A stretch of DNA of 5,209 nucleotides. It comes from Pseudomonadota bacterium (GTDB lineage Bacteria > Myxococcota > UBA9042 > PHBI01). This document shows, one piece after another, positions 1 to 5,209 of this stretch (position 1 is its first letter; each line of letters opens with the position of its first letter). The notes under the pieces are model-generated. The model saw only the letters and a program-made list of their open reading frames with translations, ran no database searches and had not been told where the DNA came from. A program made the position numbers and the translations under genes. Location of the stretch: NCBI GenBank assembly GCA_005772945.1, contig SXIE01000436.1:1-5209 (forward strand), in the 5' to 3' direction.

Positions 1-355
1 CGCGGGCGGGCGCGGTGTCGCGAGCCGGCGTGGTATCGGGCACGGGCGTGGTGTCGGGCGTGGGCGTGGTGTCGGGGGCGGGCTGGGCGGCGACCTCTTC
101 GGCCACATCCAAAGGCACCGCGGTGGGCGGGACCATCGTGTCGTCGACGGCGGCAATGAAGGTGTCCTCGGGCGTGGGGGCAACCTCGGTGGCGGCGAGC
201 ACCTCGGGAGTCGCGGGGGTCGTCGGCGCGACGTCGACGGCGGCCGGTGCTACGTCGATCGCGGAGGTCTCCGTGGGTGGCTTGCTCGACGAGCAGGCCA
301 TGAGCGGCGCGATGATCACCGCGCCGAGGAGATGACGGCAGAAAGAACCTCGCAT
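1..355 (-). CDS. Lipoprotein with Asp/Thr/Pro-rich repeat linker (N-terminal part, runs off left edge)
   Basis: This open frame starts at an ATG at 355-353 and reaches the left edge with no stop, giving 118 visible codons. The first 21 residues form a lipoprotein signal peptide: Arg2, Arg7 and His8, a hydrophobic core (residues 9-20), and a lipobox Leu18-Met-Ala-Cys21 followed by Ser-Ser-Ser-Lys. Signal peptidase II should cut before Cys21. Ser at +2 fits outer-membrane sorting by the E. coli rule, which may not hold here. The rest is low-complexity, rich in Ala, Pro, Thr, Val and Asp, and ends in hexapeptide repeats of the PDTTPT/PDTTPV type. No folded domain is visible; such linkers usually tether a C-terminal domain, which here lies outside the window. 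A GAGG ribosome-binding site at 363-366, seven bases upstream, supports the start. The gene lies 157 bases after the PLC-like gene and may have its own promoter. Function is unknown. Confidence 0.82.
   Translation of the reverse strand, partial: MRGSFCRHLLGAVIIAPLMACSSSKPPTETSAIDVAPAAVDVAPTTPATPEVLAATEVAPTPEDTFIAAVDDTMVPPTAVPLDVAEEVAAQPAPDTTPTPDTTPVPDTTPARDTAPAR
10..81 (-). repeat. 18-bp coding tandem repeat (four units) in the lipoprotein linker
   Basis: Four adjacent 18-base units lie at 10-27, 28-45, 46-63 and 64-81. The clearest plus-strand unit is GCGTGGTGTCGGGCGTGG. Compared with the 46-63 unit, the unit at 64-81 matches 16 of 18 bases, that at 28-45 matches 15, and that at 10-27 matches 13. 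The first nine bases of the window resemble the end of another unit, so the array probably continues past the edge. Since 18 is a multiple of three, each unit encodes a hexapeptide on the minus strand (PDTTPT, PDTTPV, PDTTPA, then a diverged RDTAPA), and gain or loss of units would lengthen or shorten the linker without a frameshift. Confidence 0.85.
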
Positions 356-433
356 AGGGCGACCTCACGGAAGGGCTTGGGTGCGGAATCGAAACGGCCC
401 TTTGGACAGCACGCGGCGTGCCACGGCGCGTAC

Positions 434-449
434 TGGCGGACGCCCGCCA
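434..449. other. Perfect inverted repeat, 6-bp arms with 4-base loop
   Basis: TGGCGG and CCGCCA flank a four-base loop in the gap between the PLC-like gene and the lipoprotein gene. On the minus strand it directly follows TTGAAT (454-449), which resembles a -35 box. The only -10-like hexamer at suitable distance is TACGCG (432-427, 16-base spacer), which is poor. The repeat could be an operator, an RNA hairpin or chance in GC-rich DNA. It lacks a T tract on either strand, so it does not look like an intrinsic terminator. Confidence 0.25.
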
Positions 450-474
450 TTCAAGCCGCACGGCGCGCGATCGC

Positions 475-503
475 CGGGCGCCTTTTCGCCCGTCGCGGCG
501 GGC
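475..503 (-). terminator. Two overlapping hairpins just after the PLC-like gene, possible transcript end
   Basis: Starting about ten bases after the TAG stop of the PLC-like gene, the minus strand can form GCCCG-(6)-CGGGC (503-488), or CGGGCG-AAAAGG-CGCCCG (492-475). The two share the segment around 488-492, so only one can form at a time. No run of T follows either, so this is not a classical intrinsic terminator. A 3'-end stabilising hairpin, a U-less terminator or chance pairing are all possible. Confidence 0.25.
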
Positions 504-512
504 ACGCCGGGT

Positions 513-1856
513 CTACTTGCTCAGGCGCTCGCAGCGTTTCGCGGAGGCCGGGGTCTGCGCGGTTTCGTGCGCCGCGTACCAGGCCCGGTCGAAGGCATAG
601 TCGTCGTCCTCGGAGCGGATGCCGATCGTCAACGCCGCGAGGTAGTCGACCTCGAGGCTGAGGCCCCAGAAGTTCGTGTAGAACATCATGCCCACGGCGC
701 CGACGCCGGCCATCGTCGCGGCGGTCCCCCACACCGGGCCACCCGCGCGCGCCGCCATCGACAGGGCCTGGATTCCCGCCTGCATCCCGGCACATTCGGT
801 CGCGCGCGCTACCGGCGGGTTGGGCCCATCCCAATGGCCGGTGAAGCACGACATCAGCATCTGGGTCCCGAGCGACCAGTGCAGCACCTCGGCGAGGATC
901 CAGTCCTTGCCGCTGATCTGCCACTGGCCGGCGTCGAGCAGCGCGGCCTTGGCGTCGGGGTCCGCGGCGATCCGGTGGAACAGCGCGATGTTCGCATCCG
1001 CCGCGGTCTGCACGGCATAGAGCTGATGCGCGGCGACGGACGCGACCGTCGCTTCGATCGCGTGCGCGGCGGCCTGCGCGCCGTGTTCGAAGAGCTGCGA
1101 GTTGTCGTGGTTCAGCTTCTGGTGGGTGCGCGTGACGCTCGGGTCGGCTGGGTCCGGGTAGATCCCCGAGGCGATGTCGACGGGCCATGCGGCCGGCGGA
1201 CCGCAGGCGTCGCGCACCTCCCACCAGGTCGGGGCACGCGCGGCGCCCCAGGGGGTCGTCTGCTTGTCGAGCCCGCGGATACTCGGCGTGACGTGGGTCC
1301 AGTTCGTGTGACTGTAGAAGTCCTCGTTCATGTGGAAGGCGGCGCCAAGGACCATCAGGACGAGCGCCTTGCGCCTGGCGTCGGTGAGGCTCTTGTCGCG
1401 CCACACGCCGCCTAGGACGTCCTGCGCGTTCGCGACGAGGCGCATGAGCAGGTAGTCGTACTTCCAGTTGGCGTCGAGCTTGCGCTCGGAGTCGCGCGGG
1501 ATCTGGTCGTTCACGCAGCGGGCGAGGTCGGGTTTCTTGGGGCAGAGGTAGTCGAAGTGCATGAAGATGCTGGCGTTTCGTCCGGCGCTGGAGCGCGGGT
1601 TCTTGCGGAGCTGCTGGAAGCCGAGCCATTGCTCCTCGAGCGCGGGGTCCTTCAGCTTCCCGAGCGTGTGCGCGTAGAGGTTCACGTAGGCGTCCGGCAT
1701 GAAGTTGCCGAACTGGACGACGTTGAGCGCGTCGTCGGTGAAGCCGAGGCGCTCGACGGCGCGGCCCGAGGCCGCGATGTGCCAGAACGTGTCGAACGCG
1801 CGGCACGGGGCGGCGCCCGCCAAGAGCGCGATGGTGCAGAGGATCAGCCGGTGCAT
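513..1856 (-). CDS. Exported zinc-dependent phospholipase C / Het-C-like protein
   Basis: The protein has 447 residues. Residues 1-20 form a Sec signal peptide (His2, Arg3, a hydrophobic core, and an Ala-Pro-Cys-Arg-Ala end), so it should be exported to the periplasm or beyond. The mature part has the pattern of the zinc-dependent phospholipase C / S1-P1 nuclease / Het-C fold: Trp25-His26 near the mature N-terminus, Asn51 and Pro54-Asp55, His100 and Asp102, then His175-xxx-Asp179-xxx-His183 in a segment ending SHTNW, and Leu-Asn-His-Asp at 248-251. These His and Asp residues are the likely metal ligands; the exact assignment is inferred. Cysteines at 105/114 and 337/355 could form disulfides. 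Residues 372-399 are hydrophobic and Gly-rich and might insert in a membrane. A phospholipase or other phosphoesterase role is plausible, but the substrate is unknown. The start is the ATG at 1856, directly before the signal peptide. The gene lies 89 bases after the ALDH-like gene. Confidence 0.85.
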   Translation of the reverse strand: MHRLILCTIALLAGAAPCRAFDTFWHIAASGRAVERLGFTDDALNVVQFGNFMPDAYVNLYAHTLGKLKDPALEEQWLGFQQLRKNPRSSAGRNASIFMHFDYLCPKKPDLARCVNDQIPRDSERKLDANWKYDYLLMRLVANAQDVLGGVWRDKSLTDARRKALVLMVLGAAFHMNEDFYSHTNWTHVTPSIRGLDKQTTPWGAARAPTWWEVRDACGPPAAWPVDIASGIYPDPADPSVTRTHQKLNHDNSQLFEHGAQAAAHAIEATVASVAAHQLYAVQTAADANIALFHRIAADPDAKAALLDAGQWQISGKDWILAEVLHWSLGTQMLMSCFTGHWDGPNPPVARATECAGMQAGIQALSMAARAGGPVWGTAATMAGVGAVGMMFYTNFWGLSLEVDYLAALTIGIRSEDDDYAFDRAWYAAHETAQTPASAKRCERLSK

Positions 1857-1861
1857 GACGA

Positions 1862-1865
1862 CCTC
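1862..1865 (-). promoter_or_regulatory. Ribosome-binding site of the PLC-like gene
   Basis: GAGG, within GCGAGGT on the minus strand, lies five bases before the ATG at 1856. It decides the start: the same frame stays open upstream to 2060, but that extension overlaps the end of the ALDH-like gene, is Arg-rich and shadow-like, and would bury the signal peptide. Confidence 0.7.
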
Positions 1866-1945
1866 GCCGGATGTGCTTGGGAGAGCCCGAGCGTACTGCG
1901 TTCGGTCGTCTTCCGCCACGGGCCGGAGACGCGCGTCGCGGCGGG

Positions 1946-3634
1946 TCAGCCCCGGAGAGCCGAGAAGGCCACCGCGGGGACCTTCAGCCAGCTCGGGCGC
2001 GCCTCGAAGCGCGTCATCCGCCGTCCGAGCGCGACGTTGTTCTTGTGGTCGGTGAACCACGCGGGCTTGGGCTTCATGGGGAACGGCGCGCGCACGACCG
2101 ACTTTTGCGGGTGATCGAGCAGGAGACCGTTGTGGACGACGCCCTGGCCCGAGGCGATGTCGTCGAGGGGGTGGCCGGGGAAGGCGCCCCAGGTCGCGTT
2201 GACGAGCCCGTAGTTGAGGCCGCTCCAGCAGTTGATGGCGATGGCGCCGTAGCGCAAGTCAGCGATCGCCTTGTCGAATTGGGCGCCGAGCGCGGCCTCG
2301 GTCCGGGGATCGACCAGGACATTGACGGAGAGCGTGCCCCAGCAGCGGTCGTTCGCGAAGGGCACGGCCGCCGTGACGAACGAGGCGGCGTCGGCGGCGT
2401 CGAGCTCGATGAAGCTGAAGATGCCGCACCAGGGCTCGTTGGCGAGGGCGAACTCGTTCGCGCCGGTGCCGACGCCCTCGAGGACGGTCCAGGGCAGGCT
2501 GCCGTCGAAGGGCGTCGCGCCGAGCTTGGTGACGACGGGATAGGCGGTCGTGAAGCGCTCCCAGGTCGCCTTCGCCGTCGGGTAGTAGGCGATGCGCGTC
2601 GGGGTCGCCGCGAGCGCGTCATAGACGCGGCGCTTGAACTCGGCGCCCTGGGCCCAGCCCTTGGCGGTCACGATGAGGCGCGCGCCGTTGCAGTTGAAGC
2701 CGCAGTTGTAGGCCAGCATCGAGGCGACCTGGCGCGCCTGGTAGTCGAGCTGCTTGGGGGTCCAAGCGCCGGGGACGACGAGGACGGGCGACACGCAGCC
2801 GAGCTCGGAGGTGATGGCCTTCTGGATGCGCGGGGTGCCGGCGCGCTTGTTCGCGAGGCCCTCGGGGCCGGGGCCCCAGACGATCGCGTCGTGCGCGGCG
2901 GCCGAGCCGGTAATGTGAATCGAGGTCACAATCGGGTGATCGGTCAGGTGCTTGCCGATGTCGATGCCGCCGTAGCAGATCTCGAGGAAGCCGGCCTCGA
3001 TGAGCGGGGAGAGGGCGTCGGCGATGACAGGACCTATCGCCTCGTTGACCGGGTTCATCTTGAGGATGCAGACCTCGTCGTCGACGACGAGCTTGTAGAG
3101 GACGTCCATCGGCGGGATCGACGACTGGTTGCCGGCCCCTAGCACGACGCAGATCCCGCCGGTGCGCGCGCCGCTCTCGCGATAGAGACGCCCCTGGGTC
3201 GGGCTCTTGCCGGGCTCGATCCAGATGTCGCAGGTGACGCCCGCGAAGAGCGCCTTGTCGAGGCCCGACTGCGGGAAGACGCGCGCGACCCATTGCCCGT
3301 CGGGGCGCTGCCAGGTCTTGGGAAGTTTGGGGGCGCCGCCTGCCTCGAGCGCCTCCGCGAAGAGCCGAAGGTTGCGCATGACTGCAAGCGTTCCCCCCAG
3401 GTACTCCTCGCCGTGGCCGCTGCTGCCGAGCGCGTAGCCCTTCACCGCGCAGGCAACCTCGGCCCAGCGATCGGCGGCGGCGACAGTCGTGCGCATGCAG
3501 CGTCGCAACAGCGCGGCACGCTCGCCGGCCGAGAGCGCGACCCAGCGCGGGCGCCCGGCGGCGAGGCGCACCAGCATCGCGTCGACGTCGGCGAGCGTTG
3601 TCGGATCCACATGCGGCGGGTGGAAGTGGGACAT
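1946..3634 (-). CDS. Divergent aldehyde dehydrogenase superfamily protein
   Basis: The protein has 562 residues, longer than the roughly 500 usual for the family, and shows no signal peptide, so it is probably cytoplasmic. Superfamily landmarks appear in order: Gly-Ala-Gly-Asn 166-169 (the GPWN-like site), Lys192 in LKMNP (cofactor-binding lysine), Thr-Gly-Ser 242-244, Glu277 in SELGC (general-base position), the likely catalytic Cys315 in NCGFNCNGAR (310-319), and Glu400 in EPWCGIF, at the place of the usual EIFGP. These family-level roles imply NAD(P)-dependent oxidation of an aldehyde to an acid, or acyl-reductase chemistry, but the substrate cannot be read from the sequence. The motifs diverge from typical ALDHs: ELGC instead of ELGG, NCGFNC instead of a GQxC loop, and no clear GSTxVG. 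The start is the ATG at 3634, chosen for its strong ribosome-binding site; an ATG at 3697 would add 21 residues. The gene lies 93 bases after the HEAT gene. Confidence 0.85.
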   Translation of the reverse strand: MSHFHPPHVDPTTLADVDAMLVRLAAGRPRWVALSAGERAALLRRCMRTTVAAADRWAEVACAVKGYALGSSGHGEEYLGGTLAVMRNLRLFAEALEAGGAPKLPKTWQRPDGQWVARVFPQSGLDKALFAGVTCDIWIEPGKSPTQGRLYRESGARTGGICVVLGAGNQSSIPPMDVLYKLVVDDEVCILKMNPVNEAIGPVIADALSPLIEAGFLEICYGGIDIGKHLTDHPIVTSIHITGSAAAHDAIVWGPGPEGLANKRAGTPRIQKAITSELGCVSPVLVVPGAWTPKQLDYQARQVASMLAYNCGFNCNGARLIVTAKGWAQGAEFKRRVYDALAATPTRIAYYPTAKATWERFTTAYPVVTKLGATPFDGSLPWTVLEGVGTGANEFALANEPWCGIFSFIELDAADAASFVTAAVPFANDRCWGTLSVNVLVDPRTEAALGAQFDKAIADLRYGAIAINCWSGLNYGLVNATWGAFPGHPLDDIASGQGVVHNGLLLDHPQKSVVRAPFPMKPKPAWFTDHKNNVALGRRMTRFEARPSWLKVPAVAFSALRG

Positions 3635-3640
3635 GAGCAG

Positions 3641-3646
3641 CTCCTC
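3641..3646 (-). promoter_or_regulatory. Ribosome-binding site that sets the ALDH-like start
   Basis: GAGGAG on the minus strand lies six bases before the ATG at 3634, near-ideal in both sequence and spacing. The longer alternative start at 3697 has only CCTGCGCT just ahead of it, with no purine-rich site at suitable distance. The nearest GGAGG (3723-3719) is 21 bases away. Confidence 0.72.
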
Positions 3647-3727
3647 GGGGGTCGCGAGGCGTTTGACACGCGTCGCCTTTCCGTCGGCTACGTCCATAGC
3701 GCAGGAACGGGCCGCATGCCTCCGGAA

Positions 3728-4837
3728 CTACGCGCGCGGCAATGGCGGGTCGTCGCCCTCGGGGGCGAGCGCGAGCGCGCCCCGCGACGGGCCGTCGGCC
3801 AGCGCGAGCGCGCCCTGCGACGGGGCGTCGGCGTGCTGGATCCGCGTCTGAATCGCCAGGATGGCGGCCTTGGCGACGCGGGCGCGCGTGGCGTTGCCGA
3901 GACCGCCCCGGAGCGCCGCAAGCGCGGGCACGGCCGTCGCGGTCCCCACCATGCGCAACGACTCGGCGGCGCTCAGCACCACTTCCTCGTCGGGGGACGC
4001 GAGCAGGCGCACGAGCGCCGCCTCACCACCGGGGTGCGCGCGCCGCAGGGCGACCGCGAGTCGCTCGTGCTGAAACGACGCGAGCGCGTCGATGCGGGCG
4101 ATGCGAGTCGCGATCGCGTCGGCCGCCTCGGGCCCCTCGGGGGCCATCCGCAGGAGATCGGCGAAGGCCTGGTCGCCAGTGCCGTCGAGCCGCGTCGCAA
4201 GCTCGCCGAGCATCGCCGGCTCCCCGACCAAAACCGCCAAGCGACGGCGCAACGAGCCCTCGCGGTCAGCCTCGGCCAGCGCCATCGCCTCGTGCCATTC
4301 CCTCGAGCCGCGACGCGCGGCAAACGCGGCCGGATTCGCCAGCGCCGCGAGCAGCGCGGGCGACATGGCGGCACCGGCGCGCTGCATGCGGACCAGCGCG
4401 AGCCCCTGCTCGATGAGCTGCCGCAGCTGCTCGGTCCCGTGAGTCGACCCGGCCTCGCCGTAAGGGTCGCGCGCGATGGTCCAGCCGTTCTCGCCGTAGT
4501 CCCAGTCCGCCCCCTCCTCGCCGGTGATGCGGCGCGTCTCCTCCACCGAGATCGGCAGGAAGCCGAGAGGGCGCATCGCTAGCGTGAGGCCCCCCCGCGG
4601 GACGCGCGAGATGAACGCGGTGCTGCAGATCCGCGCGGCGATGCGGACGCCCTCGAACTCCCCATCCCAGGAGTCAAAGCGCTTCCGTTGCTCGCCGTGC
4701 GACGCCGAATGCCGAAGCCCGAAGCGCACGGCGAGCGCGCGCGCGTCGGCGCTCGGACGCCCGTGCCACACCATGAGTCCGAGCACCAGAGCCGAACCGG
4801 CGACCGTCGCGAGAATCGCGAGTATCTCGTTGTCCAT
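3728..4837 (-). CDS. Membrane-anchored HEAT-repeat protein
   Basis: The protein has 369 residues. Residues 5-24 form one hydrophobic helix after a short acidic start (Met-Asp-Asn-Glu), followed by His-Gly-Arg, consistent with an uncleaved N-terminal membrane anchor. Residues 30-135 form a mixed region with Trp-Asp-Gly and Gly-Val-Arg (residues 57-65), resembling the front domain I recall from myxobacterial HEAT proteins; I cannot name it. Residues 195-333 are Ala/Leu-rich helices, and 270-333 fit two HEAT or PBS-lyase-like repeats, including SPDEEVVLSAAESLRMVG and a following AVPALAAL helix. Such repeats normally form protein-binding solenoids, so a scaffold role is inferred; no catalytic residues are seen. 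The tail (340-369) carries an 11-residue duplication. The start lies six bases after the fumC stop with only a weak CGGGAC site, suggesting translational coupling to fumC. The partner is unknown. Confidence 0.8.
   Translation of the reverse strand: MDNEILAILATVAGSALVLGLMVWHGRPSADARALAVRFGLRHSASHGEQRKRFDSWDGEFEGVRIAARICSTAFISRVPRGGLTLAMRPLGFLPISVEETRRITGEEGADWDYGENGWTIARDPYGEAGSTHGTEQLRQLIEQGLALVRMQRAGAAMSPALLAALANPAAFAARRGSREWHEAMALAEADREGSLRRRLAVLVGEPAMLGELATRLDGTGDQAFADLLRMAPEGPEAADAIATRIARIDALASFQHERLAVALRRAHPGGEAALVRLLASPDEEVVLSAAESLRMVGTATAVPALAALRGGLGNATRARVAKAAILAIQTRIQHADAPSQGALALADGPSRGALALAPEGDDPPLPRA
3768..3833 (-). repeat. 33-bp tandem duplication in the tail of the HEAT-repeat gene
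   Basis: Two adjacent 33-base units (3768-3800 and 3801-3833) match at 30 of 33 positions. They encode, on the minus strand, two 11-residue copies sharing the core GALALA (protein residues about 341-358, with ADGPSR between the cores). The unit is in frame and lies after the last HEAT helix, in a probably unstructured tail. It looks like a fairly recent in-frame duplication. Confidence 0.8.
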
Positions 4838-4843
4838 GTCCCG

Positions 4844-5209
<366 letters not shown>

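Noticed and set aside
15..335. Plus-strand frame of 106 residues at the left edge
   Set aside because: It is the antisense of the lipoprotein gene; its Gly/Val/Ser repeats simply mirror the coding repeat on the minus strand.
381..1415. Plus-strand open frame of 344 residues opposite the PLC-like gene
   Set aside because: It is Arg/Gly/Val-rich with no recognisable domain and lies antisense to a gene with a signal peptide and clear metal-site motifs. Long antisense frames are expected in DNA this rich in G+C.
451..1806. Alternative minus-strand frame of 451 residues within the PLC-like gene
   Set aside because: It is an Arg/Pro/Ala-rich shifted reading of the same DNA; the motif-bearing frame is the other one.
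1928..1937. Perfect 10-bp palindrome GACGCGCGTC after the ALDH-like gene
   Set aside because: It has no loop and no T tract, lies partly among alternating GC bases, and is easily expected by chance at this base composition.
1857..2060. 68-residue N-terminal extension of the PLC-like protein
   Set aside because: It overlaps the ALDH-like coding end, has shadow composition and would precede the signal peptide. A ribosome-binding site sits directly before the inner ATG at 1856.
1871..3142. Plus-strand open frame of 423 residues opposite the ALDH-like gene
   Set aside because: Its composition is dominated by Gly, Arg, Ala, Asp, Glu and Val, as expected from the complement of GC-rich codons. The minus strand carries the ordered ALDH motifs.
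3688..3717. Nine-codon mini-frame (MRPVPALWT) after the HEAT gene, as a possible leader peptide
   Set aside because: The GGAGG ahead of it is only one base from the ATG, too close to work well, and there is no run of regulatory codons or attenuator-like hairpin pair after it.
3293..4582. Plus-strand open frame of 429 residues spanning the ALDH-like and HEAT genes
   Set aside because: It runs across two well-supported opposite-strand genes and the gap between them, with Arg/Gly-rich shadow composition.

Overview
This is a very GC-rich window (by eye near 70% G+C) with five genes, all on the minus strand. In transcription order, from the right edge leftward, they are: the C-terminal quarter of class II fumarase (fumC), a membrane-anchored HEAT-repeat protein, a divergent aldehyde-dehydrogenase-superfamily enzyme, an exported zinc-phospholipase-C/Het-C-like protein, and the N-terminus of a lipoprotein that runs off the left edge. 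The high GC, a lipoprotein with an Asp/Thr/Pro linker, the style of the HEAT protein and the exported PLC-like protein together suggest a myxobacterium-like organism (Myxococcota). This is inference from sequence style, not a database match.

Layout. At 4844-5209 fumC is identified with confidence by its class II tail motifs. Six bases after its stop, the HEAT-repeat gene (3728-4837) starts, so these two are probably co-transcribed and translationally coupled. The next gene, the ALDH-like enzyme (1946-3634), follows after 93 bases. Its start is set by a GAGGAG ribosome-binding site rather than by an ATG 63 bases further upstream. After another 89 bases comes the PLC-like gene (513-1856), with a Sec signal peptide and an HxxxDxxxH zinc-ligand motif. 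A 157-base gap (356-512) with short inverted repeats then separates it from the lipoprotein gene (1-355), whose visible end is an 18-bp coding tandem repeat.

How the genes fit together. Fumarase and the ALDH-like enzyme appear cytoplasmic and metabolic. The HEAT protein is probably anchored in the inner membrane. The last two products are envelope or exported proteins. Nothing shows that all five form one pathway, and only the fumC-HEAT pair has operon-like spacing. I found no RNA gene, CRISPR array, insertion sequence or phage gene. The long open frames on the plus strand, and the alternative minus frames, are GC-rich shadows of these five genes. The most noteworthy points are the exported PLC/Het-C-like protein with its glycine-rich hydrophobic segment, the divergent active-site loop of the ALDH-like enzyme, and two in-frame coding repeats (18 bp and 33 bp). 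I do not see convincing evidence of a wholly new system.
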